This document shows, piece by piece, positions 1 to 10,664 of a stretch of 64,000 bases of DNA (positions are counted from its first letter, which is position 1; every line of letters starts with the position of its first letter). Both the position numbers and the translations under genes were made by a program. The DNA is from Pelecanus crispus (Eukaryota > Chordata > Aves > Pelecaniformes > Pelecanidae). Under the pieces are notes generated by a model, which did not search any database, was not told the origin of the DNA, and saw only the letters and a program-made list of their open reading frames with translations. The stretch spans positions 4,193,001 through 4,257,000 of the forward strand of contig NC_134662.1 of NCBI RefSeq assembly GCF_030463565.1. Reading direction: 5' to 3'.

Positions 1-3000
1 GAGGGTCTCTGGCCTTGCAGCACTGCAGCTGGGCGTTGCACGTTAATGTCTGCGTTTGGAAAAACACCGTGCTCTGCCCTTCCTCTGAAGAACAGCAGAG
101 CGTATGAGATCCTCTTCTCGGTCGGGTGCGGGTTGGCGCTCAGCCCTCTGCACTGAGTGGGCGAAGCGTTGTGCCCACGCATGCACGCCTTCCTGCTGTT
201 CGACTGTCGGTGTCCGCTCCCAGGCCTCCTCCTGCCGTGGGTGGCCGGGCTGCGTCCCACGGGCAGCGTTACTGCCCTGTGCATGCCTGGGAGCCTGGCC
301 CGAGCCTGGCCCGTGCGGGTGCTCCTCCGGCAGCCGTGTCTATCTGCCAGCTGCGGTGGATGTGCCCCCACACACAGGCAGGTGACTCTGATAGTGGGAG
401 ATCATCTCCAGAACGGTAATATCAGCTATTATACACTCCTAATGCAAACAGCGGTATTTAAACCCAAATAAGAGCTGTCATGTCAGAAGATGACAGGCAA
501 ATTACTGGAAATTTTTTTTTTTTAAGTTCTCCTGTGTAACTTCTGCTGTTTCAGAGGGATTAGAGACCTAAAGGTTAATTGTGGCCCCGCAGACCAGCAC
601 TTCCCATGTTAAAAGTTAGACAGGATGGGCGGGCTGGAGGTGGTGATATTGGTTTAACTTAGCTGGTGAACGGTGACAGGTTTTAAACCTTTGAGTTATT
701 TCAAGAGTTGTTGCTTAGTTGCTTAGGTAGACAGTGAAATAAAGTGGCGTTTCCAGCCAGTCTAATGTCCTCTTCCCAGCACTTGGCTGTTACGTTTTTG
801 TAGTGTTGGTGGCTGGGTTGGATGCGTCCGTGAAGGGTGGATTCTCTGGGGGCTATCAAACACAGGAGGCGTGGGCTAGAGCTCAGGAAGTCCCCAGGGA
901 ACCATCCGGAGCAGGAGGAGGATTCCTCTACACTGGATGTTCTGCTGCTCTTGAGCAGCCGTCGCTGTCGGGCAGGGCCCTGGCCTAGGTAGGTGCCCGA
1001 ACACGTGTGGCTCTTCACCGCCCTTGATTTGGAAACATATTTGAGCGTGGAACAAATTCTTCTCCCTCAGATAAATCCCCTCTGGCTTGGCTTCCCCTGG
1101 AAGGGACAGAAAGTATGGTCCAGTGTGCTGCCAAACCCGGCAGGAACAGGTTTGATTTGGACTCAAGCACTGATCAGCTGAGAACTGGTCCACTGTGATG
1201 GATCGTTCTCTCTGCTTTACCCTACAACTCCTGATCAGGCTGTGACAGAGGTCAGGCTGTTCACAGGACTTGCAGAGATCCCTGAAAATAAGGCTGTTAA
1301 CAAAAAAAAAAAAAAAAGGGTAAGAGGGGCTGGTGAGATGGGATATGAAGGTGCAGTTTAGAGGTTCAATGTTTGTGAGGGACAGAAATCCCCTCACCAG
1401 AAGTGCAGCACTCACAAGCGGCTCATGGGAGGAGTGGGGCTGAGGAGGGAGCCTAGCGCGGGTACTGTTTGCTCCGGTGGGTTTGCATGGCGTTTGCAAA
1501 GGCAGGGGGGGCAGCTTGCCTAGAGAATAAATGTTAATCCTTTTTTTTTTTTACCCAAGTTTTCCTGCAGGATCCTTTTGAATTTGCTCAGCTCCATGCG
1601 AGTGTTATATTTCTAACAGTGACGCCATATTAAAATAAAAATTTAAAAAAACCTTGTAAATGACTGATCAATTCAGTTGTGGTTCTGCTTGGCAGTGAGA
1701 GCAGGAGTACAAGTGACTCATAGGTGGGAGTGGGTGTTCAATTTGGGAGGGGAAAAGAGGGAACCTCATTAAATCTTGCGTTCTTCAGAGGAAGAAGGGG
1801 CTTTGAGAATGTGCTTTTATTTTTAAAGGGTTATTTAAAGATTTATGCAGCTCTGTAGAGAGCTTTAAATGTTACATGCCCCTGGTTCAATCGGTGTTAA
1901 ACATCTCTTCCAAGGGAAGTGCTGAGGAGAGAATAACTGTGGCACTGAGCACGTGACAAAGCATCCTCTCCAGAAGTGGCTGCCTTCTTATTCGGAGAGA
2001 GGCAGCATATGCAATAAATGGATGTAAGCATCTTGCTTGTTGCTTTTGTGCTGTGTTTCAGATTTAGAAGGCTGTGCTCTGCTTTTTTTTTTTTTCCTTC
2101 CCCTACCATTAACCCCTTCCTCTGCTGCAGCCCACTTCCTCTGCAGAGGCAAATGGCTGCATAGCTTCATTTTGGGAGTGTTTTTGGGTTTGTTCCCTTA
2201 ACATTCAGTCTGAGGCTGGAAAATAAAGCCAGGACTGGAGTCTTTAAGTAATGCCTGGTGCTTGAAAAGGTGCGTTTCTATCTGCAGATTGTGTATGTGT
2301 GCCTGTGTCTGACAAACACAGCAGTTCAAAAGCTCTTCACGGTTTTATTTTGAAACCTTTTTTGTGCCTGAATGAGCTGGATGGAGCCATTAAGAAATGT
2401 GAGAGGTGGCAAGGACGAACATGCACGTTCTCAATGCCTCTCAGCCCTCCTTTTATTTATTTTATTTTTAGCACTGTTCAGCCGGTAATGGTAAGGTAGG
2501 ATGTAGCTGTTCGAACAGACATAGCACTGGGTCACTGGCTTCCGCGTGGGCAGACAGTTGCCAAGACTTCATCCCATGTTGAATTTTTATTTTCATTAAT
2601 TTGAACGTCAGCAACTGTCATTGGTGAAGGAGGTAAAATTAGCTTGCAATTCACCCTCCCTCCTTGGTATCCATAATAGACTCCTGGGACTGTGCTTTTC
2701 AAGCAGGGTGGGAGGGGGAGGAGGGAAGAGTCACACAAAAGACAAATGAACTGTTTGGATATTTTTTTTTTTTTCCCTCCCCAGTCAGAAATGTTAATGG
2801 ACTTGGCCTGAGTTCAGCTGAGGGAGGGGAAGGATAAGTGTTCAGCTTTGCTCTGAATGGGGTTATTTGAGGCTCTGCAGGCGTGCAGTTGGGACACAGG
2901 GAGAAGAGGAAAAACCCTGAACTGCGGCTGGGGGGTACGGCCGTGCTGCGCTGCTCCCGGGCTGCAGCCCGACCCACAGCGAGCCGCTCTGCTCCGAGTC

Positions 3001-5568
3001 GCTGGGGAGAGCCCCGTCCCGGGAGCAGCCCTGGGGACAGCGCATCCCCTCTTCTGGAGGGGCTCGGGGGGGTTGGGTGTCTCAGCCTTTTCTAGAAAAT
3101 CCCCCCCTCACGGGGTCGGAAGCCGACCCGATCGATAGCAGGTCCCTAAGCGCACAGCTGGGTACAGCTAGCGTTTCTGCTTCGTGCTCCTGAGCCTCTC
3201 ACCTTGGCAGTCATTTTCAGAAAGTATTCGAGGTAGCGACAGATGTCCGAGGTACTTCGATCCGTTGTGGTGAGCTGTGCGAGGAGCTGGGTCTGTATTT
3301 CTTGGGAGGTGCAAGAAAGCCCCTGGGGAGCGCAGCGGGTGCCATCGGCTCTGGCAGCAATAGGCTTGGGTGCACGAAGCCAGCAGCCATCGCTGGCGAG
3401 TCAATCCCGGTCTCCTCCCGTGGCGAGGCAGAAGCGCTCAGGTAAGCGGTGACGAGCCAGTAACGAGGAGCTGTGTCACGACTCGGTGGAGCCGTCGGGA
3501 AAGGGATATGAGGGGCAGCTCACCAGCAGGTCCGTGGGGGAATCAATTGCACTTGTAACCCGGAATCGCCCTACAACGGGCGGATCCATCCTACCCTCCC
3601 TCTCTCACTGTTTTTGGGCCCCTGTCCTGAGCCTGTGGTAGACCAGCAGCGCCTCACCCCTTTCTGCATGGCCAGAGGCCCAGCTCTGGCGTGCCGGAGT
3701 GTCCAAACCACAGCACCGGGAAGGTGCTCCCGAGCTCTTAGCAAGCCGGGAGCGCAGCTGACTAGCTTGAAAAACTGAGTGCTTTGATCTCTAGATCAAT
3801 TGGCAGAGTCATTTCTCAAGTTAATTCCTGCCTGGGCCCAGCTCTGCAGCTAAGCCTGCTTTTAGGGGGAGAAATCCACTCCCCAGTGAGCACCCCGGTT
3901 CCCTGGTGCTCGCAGCCTGCACCAGGCCATGCTGGCCATGGAAGTGCTCAATCTGCTGCCTTATTTCCAAGGGGGTGTTTTTGCTCTCCCGCAAGGGTAT
4001 TGCCCTCCCGCAGCCTGCGCTTTGCTCCCAGTTTCTGCACCGGTGAGGCTTTACCGAAGCGGTTTACCACGGCAGAGGGGCCACGGTCTGTGCTGGGTCC
4101 GGGTTCCTGCCGCCTTTGCCGCTTTGCGAGCGTTCAGCGAGGCCGAGCCCTCCGAGGAGAGGGAGGTGGGTGCTGAAGGTGACTTTGAATGAGGTGACCT
4201 CTGCGTCCCCTTGCAGCTTTTGTTTCCCAAATGGCTCTTGACCCATGGAGGACTTGCTGGGCTCCCTGTGAGAGCTGTGCAGGGACGGAGGATGGGAGCA
4301 GAGCAGGCGGGAGCCTGCAGCGGTACCCAGGAGGGATGCGGCGAGGCGGAGGAGAGCGCAGGGGTCCGAGGTGGACCCCCGCTGTCCTCCTCCAGAGGAG
4401 AAGCGGCTCTCCCATCGTCCCCACGTGCGTCCCCCTCCTCCCCGAGCTCAGCAGCGGTGGGGTGATCGTTGGCGCAAGTACAGAGAGATGACGCGCCGTT
4501 CGGCCTTGGCAGAGAAAGGATTGAGCATCCTTTAAAGAAAATTATACATAATCGTCTTACAGCCTTTGCTTCCACTCAAACCTCTGAGTCATAACTGAAG
4601 GGCCCTGGAGCGTGACGTTCCTGCTGGAAGGAAATTGCCTCTGCTGGATCCGGTGGGGGGGAGCCGGGAACCTGACGAATCCTCTCATCAGCCCTGTGTC
4701 TGGCCGGGGGATGCGCCACGTTACTGATGGGAGCGCGCTGGGCTGCGTCTGCGGCGGTGTCCCCTCCCGCTCTGTGCCAGGGCTGCGCCGGGGGGGTCCT
4801 TCGTCACCGCCCGGGTGAACGGATGCGGCCCAAGCCCCATCCAGCCATGGCAGCGGGCGGATGCCTCCGGGAACGGCTCTTCATCTGCTGTGCTGAGTCA
4901 CGCTGAGCCGGCCTGTAGAGGAGGGGAGAGGGGCTGATCTGAAGCCATTCCCCCATCTGGGTGTCCCTTCAGGGGATGGTGGCATGCCTGAGCTGCTGCA
5001 GTGCCCCCAGCCCCTGCCAGACATGGCCACGCTGCCATGGGTGAAGCAGAGCTTCCCGTGCACTGCGAAAGCGCCTGGGTGTTTGCTCTACAAACACATC
5101 AAGCCCCTGGGTACTCCGCAGGTCGGTGGATGGGGCTGGGACTTGCACCCTCCTCCAGAGAAGGCAGCAGGAGAGAGGAGGAGGAGTGACTTCCTCCACT
5201 GCTGTCCCTCTGCTCCCCGGCCAGGAGCTGGGCTGCTGCCTGCGGGTTCGGGGTGGGCACGGTGGCTGCCCAGGGAGGAGCGGGCACGCCATTCTCGAGG
5301 CCTGGATGGGCCATGCCCATGGTTCTCGCTCGCTGCCTCAGGTTTTCCTTTTCTCTTGCATGCTGGAGAAACAGGGGTCGAACCGGTCCTTGGTGGGAGC
5401 AGGGAGGGAGATGTGGTCTCAGGCTCCCTGCCTCACGCATCCCCTGTTTGGGCTGCCTCGGCTGTGGTCCTCAAAGGTGTAGAAACAGGTTCCGATATCC
5501 CTCGGGAGCGGCATGCTCCCTCAGGAGCCGCTGCCCTCCTTTGTCTCACCATCTCCCTTCCCTTGCAG
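1..5568 (+). other. STK11: STK11 intron before the last coding exon (3' part)
   Basis: No exon of STK11 or any other recognisable protein is visible here. The kinase domain and the acidic stretch that precede the last exon in known LKB1 proteins must lie upstream of the window. The first 2.8 kb are AT-richer with poly-T and poly-A runs; from about 2.9 kb the sequence becomes GC-rich. The only sites I note are AP-1/ARE-like motifs, for example at 4891-4903. The intron call rests on the canonical acceptor (pyrimidine tract plus CAG) at 5566-5568 and the absence of an upstream in-frame exon. A short alternative terminal exon, as used for the short LKB1 isoform in mammals, could be hidden here and I could not recognise one. 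Confidence 0.7.
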
Positions 5569-5777
5569 GACAGGTGCCTGAGGAGGAGGCAGGGCAGAAC
5601 GGGCAGAGCCGTGGCAAAGGGCTGCCCAAGGCCGTGTGCATGAACGGGACGGAGACGGGACAGCTGAGCACCAAATCGAAGGCAGAGCGGCGGGCGAGCG
5701 CCTCTTCCAACCCCTCCCGCAAGGCCTGCTCTGCCAGCAGCAAGATCCGCAAGCTCTCCACCTGCAAGCAGCAGTGA
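5569..5777 (+). CDS. STK11: STK11/LKB1 terminal coding exon (C-terminus of serine/threonine kinase 11)
   Basis: LKB1 is the tumour-suppressor kinase that, with STRAD and MO25, phosphorylates AMPK-family kinases at the membrane and in the cytosol. Only its C-terminal tail is in this window. The exon starts after CAG at 5568 with two bases completing a glycine codon, then reads [12 protein letters not shown] and continues through [10 protein letters not shown] and LSTKSKAE to the end [13 protein letters not shown] and a TGA stop at 5775-5777. The blocks [20 protein letters not shown] and terminal CKQQ match the long isoform of vertebrate LKB1. CKQQ is the CAAX-type farnesylation box, and the serine in RKLS corresponds to the mammalian PKA/RSK site (RRLS in human). 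Only about 69 residues are seen, so kinase integrity cannot be judged. Identification is firm. Confidence 0.97.
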
Positions 5778-7885
5778 GGCGGAGCCCCCGCGCTCGGCAC
5801 AGGTACCGGCAGCCCCGGGCGACTGCCCGGGGAAGTGGGGGGCACATCTGAGCCTGCCCCGACCCTGGGCAGCGGGAGGGAGCTAGAAAGGGTGTTTTGT
5901 AGTCCTGGGTGTGGAGAGGGGAGAGGTCTGGGTCCTGAGCATCCCTCTGCAAATGTCGCTGCCATCCAGAGCCCGGATTGCCTGCAGTGTTGGGGGCTGC
6001 GCAGCCCAGTGGGGACCCCCCTGTGCGCCCTGCGCCGCTGCTTGCCTGGCTCCGCTCTACCCCCTCCCTGCAAGCTGCTGCCCCGCCAGGCAAGAGCTGC
6101 TGCCGTAATCCTTTCTCCCTTCCTGGGCTGTGGTCAGGCTGGGTCGTGATAACCCCTTTCCCTGGCGCCGGGGTCCCCCCGCTTTCTCCCTCGCTCTGCT
6201 CCCTGCTGCTCCCAACCTGGGGGGAGCACAAAGCCTCCGGCATGCGGAGGAGCCGGGCTGCAGCGGGATGCTGAGCACTGGGGATGTTTCCAGAGGTGGC
6301 CCTGAGAGGGGGAGCCCCCATGGGACCTCCCCCCGGGTCCGGGAGGTGGCCGTGTCACCCGCGGCCGGGCCACTGCCATGCCCAAGCCCTTTCCTCTCCT
6401 CAGGGAAGCCGGGTGCCCTCCCTGCTTCCCCCTCCTCCTTCCGGCTCTTTCCTCCTCGGCTCCGCAGCGCTGTCCGCTTCTTCCCACCCCTCATTCATAA
6501 CTGAGCCAGCAATGACTCATGTTCAGCGCTCATCCACCCCCGCCCTCACGCTTGCGCTCGTCACCGGCGCTCCGTGGGGCTGAGGCTCTGTTATCTGTTT
6601 GGATCACGACCAGCTTTGTGGTGTGAAAAAAGCCAGAAATAAAAGCTTGTTCCTCCCCCTGCAGCTGTCAGACCCGCGCTCAGCCCCTGTGGCAGCTTTC
6701 ATCTTTAATTCATGGCTGGGAGTGAGTCACCTGCATGGGGAGTTACTCTATCGGCAAGCAAATGCCTTGGATCTGGGTCTCCCGGGGGATCCGCTGCTCC
6801 TCTCGCCCCTTCCCGCTCGGGTACCTGGCGTGGGGTCTCCGCGGCAGCTGCCCAGCGGTTTTGGGAAGGAGAAGATGCGTGCAGGCTCCCTGAGCCTGGT
6901 TCAGTCACTGCCTCCGCTCTCCTCCCGCGCGCATTGCAGCGACAACCGCGTTGGAAATTGCCTGCTCTTGCGCTGCCCCCCCCCCCCCCCCCCCCCCACC
7001 TTTAGCCATCACCTTAAAACCTTGGAAAGCACCAACGCGCTCCCCTCTCCTCAGCATGAATGAAGTTCCTTGGCTGCGTTTTCCCCTTGGGTTTTTGCTT
7101 CCCGGCTCCAGGGGCGGCTCTGGGGTTGCCTGGCTGAAGGGCCAGGTGCGGTGCAAGCGTGCCCACCCCTCCCTGGGACAGAGCAGGGAGCCCAGGCCCC
7201 CTCTGCCTCCCAGCTGCAGGGTGCTGGCGGGAGAGGGGGGCCTGGAGCGGGGTGCGACCTGCCCATGGTCACAGCGGGGGCCAGGAGCGGGGCCGGGGCT
7301 TGCACCCCCCATCTGGCACCTGCCCTGCCCTGCCTAAACCCCCCCTCCTCTCCGTTCTCCCGCAAACAGCGTCCCCGGGCCCGGGCCAGCCCGCGTCCCC
7401 CATCCTCGCCCCATCTCTGCCTCTCTCCTGGGAGCGGACTGTGCTTGCGATCCAAAAAGAAACCAGAGGAACCGGCCCCCCACCTTCCCTGCGGCCCCCC
7501 GCTCCAGCCAGCACCAGGAACCAGAAGCTGATGGTGGCCAGGCCCCACTTACCACCTTGGAAGATGAAATCTCCGGCTGCGAAGATGCTGCCCCTCCTCC
7601 CCAATCACTCTTTGCCAATCAAGACACTGATTCTGTTTTTAATTTTGCGATGGGAAGGGTGGGATGAGCGGGACCGGGCTGCGGTGGGACCCGGCCCCAG
7701 CCGTGCCCACCCTGGCTGTGTAGAAGTCGTGCAAAGCCATTGCCGTGCACTTTATGTTTTAGACTACTGTTATATATTATATATTTTCCTCTTTTTTTTT
7801 TTTTTTTGTTTATATTTGCGGTATATTTAGAGATTCCTACACATCGTGATGTGTTTAAAATAAACGAGATGAGGAGAAAAAAAAA
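5778..7885 (+). other. STK11: STK11 3' untranslated region, probably interrupted by an intron
   Basis: A donor-like AG|GTACCG lies 25 bases after the stop (5802/5803). Human STK11 also has a final non-coding exon, so the 3'UTR is probably spliced. Candidate acceptors with pyrimidine tracts end near 6664 and near 7370; I cannot choose between them. The distal part (about 7720-7870) is AT-rich, unlike its surroundings, as expected of a 3'UTR end, and contains a TATATATTATATATT-like stretch and a poly-T run. The AP-1-like sites around 6510 and 6722 would fall within the intron or UTR. Confidence 0.6.
7859..7864 (+). terminator. STK11: Polyadenylation signal AATAAA for STK11
   Basis: AATAAA sits at the end of the AT-rich distal 3'UTR and is followed about 15 bases later by a genomic A-run (7878-7892). 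Further AATAAA hexamers occur downstream on the plus strand near 8029, 8499 and 8551, so longer transcripts are possible. Confidence 0.6.
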
Positions 7886-7892
7886 AAAAACA

Positions 7893-7990
7893 AACAGGTA
7901 TTAAGACAAAGCAAAACTCTATTAAACCTGCATGCTGTAAAAGGGCTCAGAAAAGGGAATGGGTGCGTTCGTTGTCTTTTTTTCTTTTCC

Positions 7991-8021
<31 letters not shown>

Positions 8022-9110
8022 AAAAAAAAATAAAGTGAAAACAGTGAGGTGGGTTTCATGTCCTTCCTCCTGCAGCAGGTGGGGGGGGGGGGTCAGCTCC
8101 TTTGGGGTGGGTGCAAACCCTGCTCCGGGGAGCAGCGGCGGGGGCGATGCCGGGGCAGGAGCGGGCCCCGGCCGTCCCGGGAAAGGGAGAAATTAAGAAG
8201 CAAGCTCAGAGAAGTCACAGTTGTTTTGTTGGGTTTGGGTTTTTTGTTTTCACCTTTCTTTATAGACTTAAAAACACTGAGTTGTAGATCGAGTTAGTGC
8301 TTTGGAACAGAGACTTTGCAGAGGGAAGGAGCGACCCGGCCTCTTTACTCGCATGCAATTGGGGTGCCGTGGAGGGGCGCAGGGGGCCCTTGGCTGAGCC
8401 CTGCCCGCCCCTCCTGCCCCCCCGCTGCCCAGTCTCCCAGGTAATGCATCTTGAGCTTTTTTTTTTTTTTTTCCCCCCACCCATCCTTTGAAACACAAAT
8501 AAAAACCCAACCCTTCCCCCGGAACACCAGCATCCACCTCTGTAAAAATCAATAAATAGCCTCCGAACGCCTCGAGCCCGGCGCTGAGCTCCCGGGGGGT
8601 GCGGAGCGCTTCGGAGGGGGGGCCACCCATGGCATGTGCTGGCCAGACCTCCCCCGCTCTGTGCACCCGGGCAGAGGGGCCGGGGGGCAGCCCCCACCCC
8701 TACGGGGGTATTTACAGGGGTGCCCCAGGGCCGGCCCTGCCTCCCCAGCCCTCGGGATGCTGCGGGGCCCACGGCTCGCCCGTGCCCCTGCCGGGGGGGG
8801 ACACCCAAACCCCTCGAGCATCCTCCTGCCCCAGGCCCCCCCCGTTTCCAGTTGAGATCCCAGGCTCCCTGCGGCACCGGGCGGCTCGTGGGCACGAGGT
8901 GACTCCCCCCTCCCCAAATAACTGCCCGCTGTGCCAGGGCCGCCCCGCAGCATCCCCCAGCTGGCCGGGGGGATGCCCAGCTGCGGCCCCTTCCTCGCGA
9001 GGACGTTCCCCGGCCGGACAGGAGGCATTATTGCTTGTAAAAACAAAAAAAAAACAGAGGGAGGGGAGAGCGTATCTGCTACACAGCTCTGCCGTGAGGT
9101 AAGGATTAGG
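7893..9110. other. Tail-to-tail intergenic stretch between STK11 and CBARP
   Basis: Convergent 3' ends meet here. The stretch holds long T and A homopolymers (about 7985-8038 and 8458-8472), G/C-rich sequence and no coding exon. Plus-strand AATAAA hexamers within it could extend STK11 transcripts. Confidence 0.5.
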
Positions 9111-9129
9111 CCTCAGCTGGGTTTGGGGG

Positions 9130-9135
9130 TTTATT
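9130..9135 (-). terminator. CBARP: Polyadenylation signal AATAAA for CBARP
   Basis: The plus strand reads TTTATT, so the minus strand reads AATAAA about 345 bases downstream of the CBARP stop codon. It is the only good minus-strand hexamer near the gene end and implies a short 3'UTR of roughly 360-380 bases. Confidence 0.6.
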
Positions 9136-9478
9136 AGCAAAGTCCCTCCTCGCTGACCTCCCAGCCACCGCTCTGCTCCACCTCTGCGTCCCGACCCCCC
9201 CCCCGGGCACCCCCGGCCCGGATTCTCCGCCGCCGCCGCCTGGCACCTCGCTCCCGGGAGCGAGGGAGCTCGGCCACCCCACGCTACCGGACCCCCGCAG
9301 TTGGGGGGGGTATGGCCAGGGGACCCCAGGTGCCCTCCTGGCCTTCCCGTGCCGGGGCCACCCTTCCCGCGGCACCCCGGGCTGCTCCCCACGCCGGCAG
9401 CAGAAGGGGATGGAGCCCCAAAACCCCGGTGGGGACCGAGCCCCCCTGCGCCGGGGTCTCTCCCCCCTCGCGCTGGGC

Positions 9479-10184
9479 CTAGACAGGGCTGTGGTCGGGG
9501 GGGGCATCGCTGGCCGCCACGGCCACCGTGCGCTCGGTGCTCTCTCCCGCTTTCCTCAAGTGCCCGTAGAGCCGCTCCTCGAGGCCACCGGCGATCTTGT
9601 CCATCAGCTCCGAGCCGGAGCCCAGCCCCAGGCACCTCCCGGGGCCAGGGCAGTCGTCCCCGGGGGGCTCGGAGCCAGCCTTGGGCTCGGGGACCACCTC
9701 TCCGGGCTCCTCCACGATCACCTGGATCTCAGGGTCGGGCAGCGCTGGGGTAGGGGGGACCCCATCGGCCGCCTCCGCCGCCTCCTCGTCGCCGGCGCTG
9801 ACGATGCGGGGCAGGGGGCTGTGGAAGCGGGCGTCCAGGGGGTAGTTGGCGCTGTCCCCGCGGCGCAGGGGCGTGCGGTGCCGCTCCAGCGCCGGGTAGC
9901 GCACGCCGGGGTCGCTGTACTGCTTGGCGTGCTGCCACTGCTTGCGCAGGTGGGTACGGGAGCGGTGCTTGCCCCGCAGCGGGGACTCGTCGAACTGGGG
10001 GTCGTGGCGCACAAAGGCGTTGAACAGGGCGTCCGTCTTCTCGTCGATGCTGTAGTCCCGTCGGGGCAGCGCGTCCCGCCCCGGGAACATCTGCCCGTAC
10101 GGGGACCAGGCCAGGGGGCTGTGGGGATGGGGGGGTCCCCCACCCGCTGCGCCCCGGGCCGTGCTCCCCTCCTCCTCCTCTTCC

Positions 10185-10216
<32 letters not shown>

Positions 10217-10664
10217 CTCCGGCTCCCGGCCCTCGAAGCTCTCGAAGATGGTGCCTTTCCGCCCCGCGCTGGTGAAGCAAATGCGCTTCTCGGAGGCCGT
10301 CTGGTCCTTGGGGGGCCCCTCCTCGCCCCCCCGGCTGGGCGCCTCGATGGAGGCGTAGCCGCTGTCCATCTGCAGCAGCTTGCGCGTGCCGGGCTCTGAC
10401 TCGTCCGGTTTGGGCCGACCCCAGAGCTTCTCCTCGGGGCCTTCGGCCTCGTCCAGGGAGGAGGAGGGGCAGGGGGGCATGCCGCCGGCAGAGGAGACGC
10501 TGTCCCCGCCATCGCTGCGCACGGAGTCCTGGTCGTTGCTCCGCTCAGAGGAAGCGTACAGCTCCAGCGAGGCGCGCAGGCTCCAGATATCGTGGTAGGC
10601 GCTGGGCTGCTCCGGGACGCCGGCCTCACCGGGGCTGCCCGCACCCCCCTCGCCCGGCTCTAGC
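9479..10664 (-). CDS. CBARP: CBARP last coding exon (C-terminal half, 395 codons)
   Basis: Opens LEPGEGGAGSP after CCCGCAG. It contains AYHDIWSLRASLELYASS, MDSGYASIEAP, a 17-residue glutamate run (10169-10219), DYSIDEKTDALFNAFVRHDPQ and a long acidic, proline-rich tail ending PDHSPV and TAG at 9479-9481. The continuous conserved reading frame through very GC-rich DNA makes it secure. Confidence 0.95.
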
